A DNA stretch of 64,000 nucleotides, taken from JANQGH01 sp039819285. Lineage in GTDB: Bacteria > Pseudomonadota > Alphaproteobacteria > DSM-16000 > Inquilinaceae. A program made the position numbers and the translations under genes. The notes beneath the pieces were generated by a model. That model had not been told where the DNA came from, made no database searches, and worked only from the letters and a program-made list of their open reading frames with translations. Below are positions 16,344 to 24,836 of this stretch, one piece after another. Every line of letters begins with the position of its first letter. Positions within the stretch are counted from its first letter, which is position 1. The stretch is taken from NCBI GenBank assembly GCA_039819285.1, contig JBCBSH010000001.1, positions 1-64,000 of the forward strand. The letters run 5' to 3'.

Positions 16344-16766
16344 ATGATCCTGGGTATCGGCAACGACATCATCGATATCAGGCGGGTCGAACGCACGCTG
16401 GAGCGGTTTGGCCGGCGCTTCACCGACCGTGTCTTCACGGAGTTGGAGCGCGCCAAGTCCGATCGCAGGCGCCTGCGCGCCGCCAGCTATGCTAAGCGGT
16501 TTGCCGCCAAGGAGGCCTGCTCGAAGGCACTGGGCACGGGCCTCAGGCGCGGCGTTTTCTGGCGCGACATGGGTGTCGTGAACCTGCCCAGCGGCCAGCC
16601 GACCATGCGGCTGACGAACGGGGCCGCGCGCCGCTTGAGCGAAATGGTGCCGGATGGCATGGCGGCCCAGATCCACCTCACGATCACCGACGATTTTCCG
16701 CAAGCCCAGGCGGTCGTGATCATCTCGGCGGTCCCGACCGCCGGGCTACAGACCACAGAAGCTTGA
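16344..16766 (+). CDS. acpS: Holo-[acyl-carrier-protein] synthase
   Basis: It transfers 4'-phosphopantetheine from CoA to acyl carrier protein. The 140-residue protein shows the motifs GIGNDIIDIRRVE (Asp8 metal ligand) and YAKRFAAKEACSKALGTG (Glu ligand and CoA contact). The ATG at 16344 was chosen since MILGIG is the family start. In many alphaproteobacteria pdxJ stands between rsh and acpS; here only 16 bp separate them. Confidence 0.96.
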   Translation: MILGIGNDIIDIRRVERTLERFGRRFTDRVFTELERAKSDRRRLRAASYAKRFAAKEACSKALGTGLRRGVFWRDMGVVNLPSGQPTMRLTNGAARRLSEMVPDGMAAQIHLTITDDFPQAQAVVIISAVPTAGLQTTEA

Positions 16767-16821
16767 TTTCCGGCGCCGCAAGGCCGATACACCCCCCAAC
16801 TGAAACTCAGCAGCACAGCCC

Positions 16822-17577
16822 ATGACCACTTCGGCCTCCGCCAAGAGCAAATCCGGCGGCATTATCGGCACGATCAAGACCATCGTCATCGCGGTTCTGA
16901 TCGCGCTGGGCGTGCGCACCTTTCTCTATGAGCCGTTCAACATACCGACGGGGTCGATGGTGCCGACCTTGCTGGTCGGTGACTATCTGTTCGTGTCGAA
17001 GTTTGCCTACGGCTACAGCGCCCAGACGCTGTTGTTCGGCATTCCGGCCTTCGATGGCCGCATCTTCGCCAGCGAGCCGGACCGTGGCGACGTGATCGTG
17101 TTTCGCCTGCCGACCAACCCGTCGGAGCACTACATTAAGCGCCTGATCGGCCTTCCTGGGGACGAAATCCAGATGATTGAAGGCCGGCTCTACATCAATG
17201 GCGAGATGGTCGAGCGGGAACGGATCGAGGATTACGTCTATCAGGGCGTGCGTTACCAGCAGTACATCGAAACCCTGCCGAATGGCCGCGAGCACAACAT
17301 TATCGAACGGTCCGACAGCGCCGGGCTGGACAACACGCCGGTCTATGTCGTGCCGGAGGATCATTACTTCTTCATGGGCGACAATCGCGATGGCAGCCTG
17401 GACAGCCGCGTGCCCGGCCGCAACGGTCAGCCGGCCCAGGTCGGCTATGTGCCCGGCGACAATCTGGTCGGTCGCGCCGAGGTGATCTGGTTCAGCCTGG
17501 AGGATTCCAGCTTCTTCGAGGTCTGGAACTGGCCGACCTCGCTGCGCGTCAGCCGCATTTTCGACGCGGTCAATTAG
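16822..17577 (+). CDS. lepB: Signal peptidase I
   Basis: It removes signal peptides from exported proteins at the periplasmic face of the inner membrane. The 251-residue protein has one N-terminal membrane segment (about 14-32; IIGTIKTIVIAVLIALGV), the catalytic Ser45 (PTGSMVPTL) and the general base Lys106 (HYIKRLIGLPGD), plus the box E region FMGDNRDGSLDSR. Length fits alphaproteobacterial LepB. rnc follows after a single base. Confidence 0.97.
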   Translation: MTTSASAKSKSGGIIGTIKTIVIAVLIALGVRTFLYEPFNIPTGSMVPTLLVGDYLFVSKFAYGYSAQTLLFGIPAFDGRIFASEPDRGDVIVFRLPTNPSEHYIKRLIGLPGDEIQMIEGRLYINGEMVERERIEDYVYQGVRYQQYIETLPNGREHNIIERSDSAGLDNTPVYVVPEDHYFFMGDNRDGSLDSRVPGRNGQPAQVGYVPGDNLVGRAEVIWFSLEDSSFFEVWNWPTSLRVSRIFDAVN

Positions 17578-17578
17578 G

Positions 17579-18295
17579 TTGAACGGGGCTGACGCGACCG
17601 AGTTTCACGCCGACGCGCTGATCGAACGGATCGGCCATCCTTTCCATGATCGCGCGCTGCTGCGCGAGGCGATGACCCATCCCAGCGTCGAACCGGCGGA
17701 GCGCAGCGGCGCCAAGTTCGGCTACGAACGGCTGGAATTCCTCGGCGATCGTGTGCTGGCCCTGGTCATTGCCCAGTGGCTGCTCGATCGCTATCCGCGT
17801 GAGCATGAGGGCCAGATTGCCAAGCGCTTTGTCGCCATGGTTCGGCGTGAGGCCCTGGCGTGGGTCGCGGAAAATCTCAGCCTTGGCCAGTTCGTGCTGA
17901 TGTCTGAGGCGGAGGCGGGGGCGGGCGGGCGCAACAAGGACGCCATCCTCGCCGATGCCTGCGAGGCGCTAATCGGCGCGCTTTATCGCGATGGCGGTCT
18001 GGACGCCGCAGACCGGTTCATCCGCACCCAGTGGCACGGTTTGGTCGAACAGCACCTGAAGCCGCCGCAGGACCCGAAGACCGCCCTGCAGGAATGGGCG
18101 CAGGCGCGCGGGCTGCCACTGCCTTCATACGAGACCACCGGACGCAAGGGGCCGGACCACGCGCCCTCTTTCACCGTGACGGTCAGCGTACGGGGTTGGC
18201 CGCCGGCATCGGCTGAAGGGGCCAACAAGCGCGAGGCCGCTAAGCTCGCCGCCGAGGCGCTGCTGGCCAAACTGACCCGAGCGGACGATGACTGA
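17579..18295 (+). CDS. rnc: Ribonuclease III
   Basis: It cleaves double-stranded RNA in rRNA and mRNA processing. The 238-residue protein has the nuclease domain with the signature YERLEFLGDRVLAL and the metal-binding segment ADACEALIGALYRDGG, then a double-stranded RNA-binding domain (about 160-232; PKTALQEWAQARGLPLP ... NKREAAKLAAEALLA). The best start is TTG at 17579, one base after the lepB stop, because later ATGs lie inside the nuclease domain. The stop overlaps era by 8 bp, so translation is probably coupled. Confidence 0.96.
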   Translation: MNGADATEFHADALIERIGHPFHDRALLREAMTHPSVEPAERSGAKFGYERLEFLGDRVLALVIAQWLLDRYPREHEGQIAKRFVAMVRREALAWVAENLSLGQFVLMSEAEAGAGGRNKDAILADACEALIGALYRDGGLDAADRFIRTQWHGLVEQHLKPPQDPKTALQEWAQARGLPLPSYETTGRKGPDHAPSFTVTVSVRGWPPASAEGANKREAAKLAAEALLAKLTRADDD

Positions 18296-19208
18296 GGGAC
18301 GGGACCAGACCGCGCCCACGCGTTGCGGCTTCATCGCGTTGGTTGGTGCGCCGAACGCTGGCAAATCGACCCTGATCAACCGGTTGGTGGGCCAAAAGGT
18401 CGCGATCGTCTCGCCGAAGGTGCAGACGACACGGACCCGCGTGCTGGGCATCCTATTGAAAGACCAAAGCCAGCTTATCTTCGTCGACACGCCCGGCATC
18501 TTCGCCGCCAAGCGGCGGCTTGAGCGCTCCATGGTGTCCGCCGCTTGGGAGGGCGCGGACGAGGCCGACATCGTCGCGCTTCTGGCGGATGCCAGCCGGC
18601 GGTCGATCGATACGGACACTGAGATGATCATCGACCGGCTGAAAAGCGATGAGCGGCGCGCCATTCTCATTCTGAACAAGGTCGATGCGGTCCGGCGCGA
18701 GAAGCTTCTTTTGTTAGCGGAAGAGCTGAATGCCAGCGGCGTGTTCACGGACATCTTCATGATCTCCGCGCTGAACGGCGACGGCACAGACGACCTCGTC
18801 CGGCATTTGGCCGCCCGCGTGCCGGAAAGCCCTTGGCTGTTTCCGGAAGACCAGGTCTCGGACATGCCGATGCGCTTGCTAGCGGCCGAGATCACCCGCG
18901 AGAAGCTGTTCAACCGGCTGCATCAGGAACTGCCTTATTCAGTCGCCGTCGAAACCGAGGCGTGGCAGCAGCTTGATGATGGCAGTGTCCGGATATCCCA
19001 AGTGATCTACGTTGAGCGCGATGGCCAGAAGGGGATCGTGCTCGGCGCCGGTGGCCGCACGATCAAGGCGATCGGCACGGACGCAAGGCTTGAACTGGCC
19101 GAGATCATGGAATGCCCGGTTCACCTGTCCCTGTTCGTCAAGGTCCGCCGCAACTGGACGGAAGATCCCGCGCGGTATCGCGACCTTGGCCTGAACTATC
19201 ACGGCTGA
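18288..19208 (+). CDS. era: GTPase Era
   Basis: It binds GTP and 16S rRNA in 30S subunit maturation. The 306-residue protein has the G1 loop GAPNAGKST (about 20-28), the switch segment KVQTTRTRVLGI, G3 DTPG, G4 NKVD and a C-terminal KH domain with VERDGQKGIVLGAGGRTIKAIG. It overlaps rnc by 8 bp, and recO begins 15 bp after its stop. Confidence 0.97.
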   Translation: MTEGRDQTAPTRCGFIALVGAPNAGKSTLINRLVGQKVAIVSPKVQTTRTRVLGILLKDQSQLIFVDTPGIFAAKRRLERSMVSAAWEGADEADIVALLADASRRSIDTDTEMIIDRLKSDERRAILILNKVDAVRREKLLLLAEELNASGVFTDIFMISALNGDGTDDLVRHLAARVPESPWLFPEDQVSDMPMRLLAAEITREKLFNRLHQELPYSVAVETEAWQQLDDGSVRISQVIYVERDGQKGIVLGAGGRTIKAIGTDARLELAEIMECPVHLSLFVKVRRNWTEDPARYRDLGLNYHG

Positions 19209-19223
19209 TCGGGCGCGCGAGCG

Positions 19224-19958
19224 ATGGAATGGCGCGATGACGGCATCGTCCTGTCGGCCCGGCCCTATGGCGAGACCGGCACGATCTGCGTGCTGATGAC
19301 CCGCGAACACGGACGGCACGCCGGCCTGGTCCGGGGCCAGCGCATTCGCGCCCAACTTCAGCCAGGCACCCGCGTGACGGCCCATTGGCGCGCGCGCCTG
19401 GCGGAGCATTTGGGGACCTTCACCCTGGAACCAGCCTCAAGCGTCGCCGCCCTGGTGATCGACGATCCGTTGCGACTGGCCGCGCTTGCCTCGGCGTGTG
19501 GGCTGGTCGAACTCGCGGCGCCGGAGCGGTCGGCCTATCCAAACATCTATGACGGTTTGGCAAGCCTGCTGGAACTGTTGCCCGGCCTGCACTGGGACGC
19601 GGCCTATGTCCAGTGGGAGATCGGGTTGCTGCGCGCGCTCGGTTTCGGGCTTGATTTGGAACGCTGTGCCGCGACCGGATCGAACGACCAACTGGCTTAT
19701 GTCAGCCCGCGCACCGGTCGGGCCGTCAGCCTGTCGGCGGCGGAACCCTATGCCGATCGGTTGCTGCCGCTGCCGGGCTTTCTGATCGGGAAGGGGGAGG
19801 CCGACCCGCTCGCCGTAGCCAAGGGCCTTGCATTGACCGGCCACTTCATCGAACGCAACCTGTTCGGACAGTCGCACCAGCCCGTGCCGCCCGCCCGGCC
19901 GCGCTATGTTGAACGTTATCGCCGATATGCCGCAACATCTGGTAGCGTGGACGCATGA
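19224..19958 (+). CDS. recO: DNA repair protein RecO
   Basis: It loads RecA with RecR in recombinational gap repair. The 244-residue protein has the N-terminal OB fold (MEWRDDGIVLSARPYGETG, ITVLTREHGRHAGLVRG-type strand) and the helical C-terminal part with residues characteristic of the family (LRALGFGLDLERCAATG, YVSPRTGRAVS). The zinc cysteines of some homologues are mostly missing. It overlaps parC by 4 bp (ATGA). Confidence 0.95.
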   Translation: MEWRDDGIVLSARPYGETGTICVLMTREHGRHAGLVRGQRIRAQLQPGTRVTAHWRARLAEHLGTFTLEPASSVAALVIDDPLRLAALASACGLVELAAPERSAYPNIYDGLASLLELLPGLHWDAAYVQWEIGLLRALGFGLDLERCAATGSNDQLAYVSPRTGRAVSLSAAEPYADRLLPLPGFLIGKGEADPLAVAKGLALTGHFIERNLFGQSHQPVPPARPRYVERYRRYAATSGSVDA

Positions 19959-22162
19959 GCGACTCGGCCACCATTCTCCCCATCGCGCTGACCGATGCCC
20001 TGGGCGAGCGTTATCTCGCCTACGCACTATCGACCATCGTTTCGCGCTCGCTGCCGGATGTGCGCGACGGTCTGAAGCCCGTGCACCGAAGGCTGATGTA
20101 CGCGATGCGGCAGTTGCGCCTGGCGCCGGATCTGGCGCCGAAAAAGTCTGCCCGCGTGGTCGGCGACGTGATCGGCAAGTATCACCCCCACGGCGAACAA
20201 GCGGTCTATGACGCGTTGGTGCGGTTGGCCCAGGACTTTGCCCAACGCTACCCGCTGATCGACGGGCAGGGCAATTTCGGCAATATCGACGGCGATAACG
20301 CCGCGGCCATGCGCTACACCGAGGCGCGGCTGACCGATGTGGCCGACGCCCTCTTGATCGGTATCGACGAAGACGCGGTCGACTTCCGCGACACCTATGA
20401 CGGCGAAGGCAGCGAGCCGGTCGTTCTGCCCGCCGCGTTTCCAAACCTGCTGGCCAACGGGGCGCAAGGCATCGCCGTAGGCATGGCCACGTCGATCCCA
20501 CCGCACAATGCGGGCGAGCTGTGCGCCGCCCTGATGCATCTGATCGACAAGCCGGACTGCACCGACGCCTCGCTGCTGAAGCACGTGAAGGGCCCGGATT
20601 TCCCGACCGGCGGCATTCTCGTCGAAAGCAAAGAGGCGCTCGCCCAGGCCTACGCCACGGGCCGTGGCAGTTTTCGGGTGCGCGCGCGTTGGGAAAAGGA
20701 AGATCTGAAGCAGGGCCAGTACCAGATCGTCGTTACCGAGATCCCCTATCAGGTGCCCAAGGCGCGCCTGATTGAGAAGATCGCCGATCTGCTCAACGCC
20801 CGCAAACTGCCGTTGCTGGAAGACGTGCGCGACGAATCGACGGACGATGTGCGCCTCATCCTGGTGCCGCGCAGCCGCAACGTCGATCCAGAGCAGTTGA
20901 TGGAGCTTCTGTTCCGGCAGACGGATCTGGAATCCCGCGTGCCTTTGAACCTGAACGTGCTGGACGCCGACCAGGTGCCCAAGGTGATGTCGCTGAAGCA
21001 GGCCTTGCGCGCCTTCTTGGACCATCGCCTGGAGGTGCTGGAGCGACGCACGCGCCATCGGCTGGCCAAGATCGCCCAGCGGCTGGACGTGCTGGCCGGC
21101 TATCTGGTTGCCTATCTGAACCTGGACGAGGTGATCCGCATCATCCGGTTCGAGGACGAGCCGAAGGCGGAACTGATGACCCGGTTCGAGCTGACCGAAA
21201 GCCAGGCCGACGCGATCTTGAACATGCGCCTGCGTGCCCTGCACAAGCTGCAGGAAATCGAGATCCGCAAGGAACATGACGAGTTGTCTGCTGAGCAGGC
21301 GGATCTGGAAGACTTGCTGGGCGACGATGCGCGGCGCTGGACCGTTCTGCGTTTCGAGATCGGCAAGGTCGACGAGGCCTTCGGCCGCAAGACCGAACTG
21401 GGGCGGCGGCGAACAACCGTCGGCGAGGCGCCGACGGCGACGATCATCGCCCTGGAAACCCTAGTCGAGAAGGAACCGATCACCGTCTACCTGTCCCAGA
21501 AGGGCTGGATCCGGGCCGTCAAGGGCCATCAGGATCATGACGCGGAGGTCAAGTACAAGGACGGTGATCGCGGCCGGTTTGTGCTGCACGCTGAGACCAC
21601 CGACAGGTTACTGATCTTTGCCACCAATGGCCGTTTCTATACGCTCGCTGGCGACAAGCTGCCGCGCGGGCGCGGCTTTGGCGAGCCGGTGCGCCTGATG
21701 ATCGATCTGGGCAACGACGCCGATATCATCGCCTTGGTGCGCCACGAAGCGGAGGCCAAGCTGTTGGTCGCCTCCAGCGATGGGCGCGGCTTTATCGTGC
21801 CGCAGGCGGATGTTGCGGCCCAGACCCGGTCCGGTAAACAGGTGCTGAACGTGAAGGGTGCCGTGGAGGCCAAAGCCTGCGTATCGGCGGTGGGCGACAA
21901 GGTCGCGATCTTGGGCGAGAACCGCAAACTGCTGGTGTTCGATCGCGACGAGGTGCCGGAGATGACGCGTGGCAAGGGGGTCATCCTGCAGCGCTACAAG
22001 GATGGCGGCCTGGCCGACATGCAGGTGTTCGACCATGCGCAGGGCCTGGTCTGGGGGCGCCGCACCCTGACCGAAGCGGATCTGATGGCCTATGTCGGCA
22101 AGCGTTCCGGCGCCGGTCGCCTGGCCGCCAAGGGCTTGCCGAAGGCCAACCGGTTTCGTTGA
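19955..22162 (+). CDS. parC: DNA topoisomerase IV subunit A
   Basis: This is the cutting subunit of the enzyme that unlinks daughter chromosomes. The 735-residue protein has the winged-helix/tower region with the catalytic Tyr121 (AAAMRYTEARLT) and the long coiled-coil neck, followed by the beta-pinwheel C-terminal domain. In the quinolone-contact helix (KYHPHGEQAVYDALVR) the position of E. coli ParC Ser80 is Gln, as is usual for alphaproteobacterial ParC. It starts inside the recO stop. The absence of a GyrA-box cluster in the C-terminal domain supports ParC over GyrA. Confidence 0.95.
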   Translation: MSDSATILPIALTDALGERYLAYALSTIVSRSLPDVRDGLKPVHRRLMYAMRQLRLAPDLAPKKSARVVGDVIGKYHPHGEQAVYDALVRLAQDFAQRYPLIDGQGNFGNIDGDNAAAMRYTEARLTDVADALLIGIDEDAVDFRDTYDGEGSEPVVLPAAFPNLLANGAQGIAVGMATSIPPHNAGELCAALMHLIDKPDCTDASLLKHVKGPDFPTGGILVESKEALAQAYATGRGSFRVRARWEKEDLKQGQYQIVVTEIPYQVPKARLIEKIADLLNARKLPLLEDVRDESTDDVRLILVPRSRNVDPEQLMELLFRQTDLESRVPLNLNVLDADQVPKVMSLKQALRAFLDHRLEVLERRTRHRLAKIAQRLDVLAGYLVAYLNLDEVIRIIRFEDEPKAELMTRFELTESQADAILNMRLRALHKLQEIEIRKEHDELSAEQADLEDLLGDDARRWTVLRFEIGKVDEAFGRKTELGRRRTTVGEAPTATIIALETLVEKEPITVYLSQKGWIRAVKGHQDHDAEVKYKDGDRGRFVLHAETTDRLLIFATNGRFYTLAGDKLPRGRGFGEPVRLMIDLGNDADIIALVRHEAEAKLLVASSDGRGFIVPQADVAAQTRSGKQVLNVKGAVEAKACVSAVGDKVAILGENRKLLVFDRDEVPEMTRGKGVILQRYKDGGLADMQVFDHAQGLVWGRRTLTEADLMAYVGKRSGAGRLAAKGLPKANRFR

Positions 22163-22225
22163 TCCTTGATTTGATGCCGCCAGCCGATAGTCTGGCCGCC
22201 GATTGCGAAAGAGGAGAGGTCATTG

Positions 22226-22804
22226 ATGTCAGTTCATCAGGGCACACTGGTCGACGCCGCTTGGCCGGAGGGCACGGCCGGCGCGAATGCACTACGTGCA
22301 GTCGCGCTGATCATCTTCGGCAGTTTGCTGATGACCGTGGGCGCCAAGGTGCAGGTGCCGTTCTATCCGGTGCCGACGACCATGCAGACCCTTTCACTGA
22401 TGCTGATCATCGCCACGTTCGGCGGCCGACTGGCCTTCGGCGCGGTCGGCGTCTATCTCGCGCAGGGATTTGTCGGCGTACCAGTGTTCGCCTATGCCGC
22501 GGCCGGGCCGGCCTATTTCGCCGGCACGACGGGCGGGTATCTGGTCGGCTTCCTGGTCGCGGCGGCCGTCGGTGGCTGGCTTATGGAGAAATGGGGTGGG
22601 CGCGGGGTGCTGCGAACGGGCGCCGTTCTCTTGATTTCGCTGGTGATCGTCTTTGCCTGCGGCCTGACTTGGCTTTCGACACTGATCGGCGTTCCGGCCG
22701 CGTTCCAGTACGGCTTCGCCCATGTCATTCTCGGCGACATCGTCAAACTCGCCCTGGCCGTGGCCGTGGTTGCGGCCGGCTGGCAGGTCGTCAAGCAGCG
22801 CTAG
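22226..22804 (+). CDS. bioY: Biotin transporter BioY
   Basis: This is the substrate-binding S component of the ECF-type biotin importer. The 192-residue protein has six hydrophobic segments and the family motifs VPFYPVPTTMQTLSLML and GAVGVYLAQGFVGVPVFA. ATG at 22226 was taken as start with AGGAGAGG upstream; TTG at 22223 is in frame just before it. No bioM or bioN lies nearby, so it either acts alone or uses a shared ECF module elsewhere. A strong terminator follows. Confidence 0.95.
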   Translation: MSVHQGTLVDAAWPEGTAGANALRAVALIIFGSLLMTVGAKVQVPFYPVPTTMQTLSLMLIIATFGGRLAFGAVGVYLAQGFVGVPVFAYAAAGPAYFAGTTGGYLVGFLVAAAVGGWLMEKWGGRGVLRTGAVLLISLVIVFACGLTWLSTLIGVPAAFQYGFAHVILGDIVKLALAVAVVAAGWQVVKQR

Positions 22805-22828
22805 ACGGCCAGGCGATAGATCGATCCG

Positions 22829-22865
22829 GAGCCTCGCTCGACGATGAGCGAGGCTCTTGATTTAT
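22829..22865 (+). terminator. Rho-independent terminator after bioY
   Basis: GAGCCTCGCTC (22829-22839) pairs perfectly with GAGCGAGGCTC (22846-22856) around a six-base loop, then TTGATTTAT. It ends the parC-bioY transcript, 25 bp after the bioY stop. Confidence 0.9.
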
Positions 22866-22969
22866 GTCCGCCCTCCTGTCACCCCACCACAAAACTGTGG
22901 CCTCGCGACCGCATGCCGGGCTATTAGCGGGGCCAGGTTCGGGCAGAGCGACACCATAGGACAGCATCG

Positions 22970-24562
22970 ATGGCGGAAGAGACTACCGGCAGTACATACG
23001 ACGACGTCCCGTATTACAGCTATGCCTATCCACAAACCCATCCCGATCGGCTGAACGTCATCGCCCATCTGTTCGGCATGACGCCGACGCCTGTTGAGAA
23101 CTGCCGGGTTTTGGAACTGGGCTGCGCCAGCGGCGGCAACCTGCTGCCGATGGGCGAGGCGCTGCCGGGCTCGACCTTTTTGGGCATCGACCGCTCCGGC
23201 CGGCAGATCGATGACGGCCTGAAGATTTTGAAAGAAAGCGGGCTGAAGAATGTCGAGCTGCAGCATTGCGACATTCTCGACTTTCCGAAGGATTCGGAGC
23301 CCTTCGACTACATCCTGGTCCATGGCATCTATTCCTGGGTGCCGGAGCCGGTGCAGAAGAAGATCCTCGACATCTGCAAGCGGCACCTGACGCCCCAGGG
23401 CGTGGCCTATGTCAGCTACAATATTTTCCCCGGCTGGCACATGCGCGGCATGCTGCGCGACATGATGGTCTACCATTCCGGCCAGATCGCCGATCCGGCG
23501 TTGCGGGTGGCCGAGGCAAGGGCCCTCATCGATTTCCTGCAAGGGGCGGTCGCGACCCAGGACAGTGCCTATTCCAGACTGCTGCAGGACGAGTTGAAGC
23601 TGCTGAAGCGGGTCAACGACTCCTACGTCTTCCATGAGCATCTGGAGGACCATAACGAGCCGGTCTACTTCCACCAGTTCAACGACCGGCTGAAACAGGC
23701 CGGGCTGCAGTTCCTGGGCGAAGCCAATTTCCACACCATGATGGCGCGGAACTTTCCGGAGAAGGTTGCCGCTACGCTGCAGAAGGTGTCCGGCAACAAT
23801 ATCATCCGGATGGAACAGTATATGGACTTCGTCCGGAACGGCCATTTCCGCCAGACACTTATGGTGCATAACAGCATTCCACTGAAACGGGATGTCGGCG
23901 GACGGCCGATCACGGACTTGTTCGTCGCGTGCGCCGCCGTGCCCGCGGAAGGGGCCGATCCGTCACCGGCAAATGCGGGGTCGACCGCTTACAAGCTGCC
24001 GAACGGGCGCCAGTTCAATACAACCAAATCCGTGCTGAAGGCGGCCCTGCCCATCGTGCGGGGTGCGTGGCCCGACGCGATCGGCATCAAGGATCTTGCC
24101 GAACAGGTCCATGGCCAAGCAAGCCCCAGGACGGGCGATCGTCCATTGAGCGTTGACGAGGTTGCCGCCGTGCTGTCGGCCGACTTTGTGCAGCTTTACT
24201 CTCTCGGCGTTGCCGAGGTCAGGCCGCGCTCACTTGGGGTCGAGAAGACAGCCGGCGAAAAACCCAAGGTCAGCGACCTCGCCAGGCTCTACGCCAAAAC
24301 CGGCGGCCCGCTGATCAATCTGCGGCACGAGACCATCAAGCTGAACGACATGGGGCGGAACATCCTTGGCCTGCTTGATGGCGAGCGGACCAGGGACATG
24401 GTCCTGGCCGATCTCGTCGATCTGGCGACCAGCGACAAAATCAAGGTTCAGCGCAGCGGCCAGGTCATCAGCGACCCGGATACGCTGCGCGAGGTGCTGG
24501 TGAAGCCGATCGGCGATACGGTAACGACGCTGGCCAATCAAGGCTTCCTGGTCGGCGGCTGA
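22970..24562 (+). CDS. PKMT-like SAM methyltransferase with regulatory domain
   Basis: The 530-residue protein starts with a class I methyltransferase domain (about 10-200). The SAM loop is VLELGCASGGNLLPM, the acidic SAM contact is FLGIDRSG, and post-motif residues are FDYILVHGIYSWVP. A methyltransferase regulatory domain follows (about 205-300; NDSYVFHEHLEDHNEPVYFHQF), then a winged-helix-rich C-terminal part (about 340-530; LPNGRQFNTTKSVLKAALP ... LINLRHETIKLNDMGRNILGLLDG). This order is that of the rickettsial protein lysine methyltransferases PKMT1/2, which modify the surface protein OmpB. AGGA lies 8 bases before the start. It is 274 bp upstream of an unusual cysteine-rich gene on the same strand; the true substrate is unknown. 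Confidence 0.88.
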   Translation: MAEETTGSTYDDVPYYSYAYPQTHPDRLNVIAHLFGMTPTPVENCRVLELGCASGGNLLPMGEALPGSTFLGIDRSGRQIDDGLKILKESGLKNVELQHCDILDFPKDSEPFDYILVHGIYSWVPEPVQKKILDICKRHLTPQGVAYVSYNIFPGWHMRGMLRDMMVYHSGQIADPALRVAEARALIDFLQGAVATQDSAYSRLLQDELKLLKRVNDSYVFHEHLEDHNEPVYFHQFNDRLKQAGLQFLGEANFHTMMARNFPEKVAATLQKVSGNNIIRMEQYMDFVRNGHFRQTLMVHNSIPLKRDVGGRPITDLFVACAAVPAEGADPSPANAGSTAYKLPNGRQFNTTKSVLKAALPIVRGAWPDAIGIKDLAEQVHGQASPRTGDRPLSVDEVAAVLSADFVQLYSLGVAEVRPRSLGVEKTAGEKPKVSDLARLYAKTGGPLINLRHETIKLNDMGRNILGLLDGERTRDMVLADLVDLATSDKIKVQRSGQVISDPDTLREVLVKPIGDTVTTLANQGFLVGG

Positions 24563-24836
24563 AGCGGCCGCAAGAACCCTCCACAAGTTCTTTCTAAAAG
24601 AGAAATGCGCCCGAGATAGGGTCGTAACTTGACGCGTTCTTGACGCTGGTTGTGCAGGGTTCGCGCCAGAGCCGGCCTCGTCGCTCGGGGTAACCGGCCA
24701 TCCGAAGCGCGGCTCGGGGAGCCCCGTTCGGGCACCCACGTTCCAGTGTCTTCGATAACTCAGGAAAACTGGAGGTCATGGACTGAATCCCACAGGTTCC
24801 GCCGCAGCGCGGAGCCTCTCCAAGGAGTGGTAAGCC

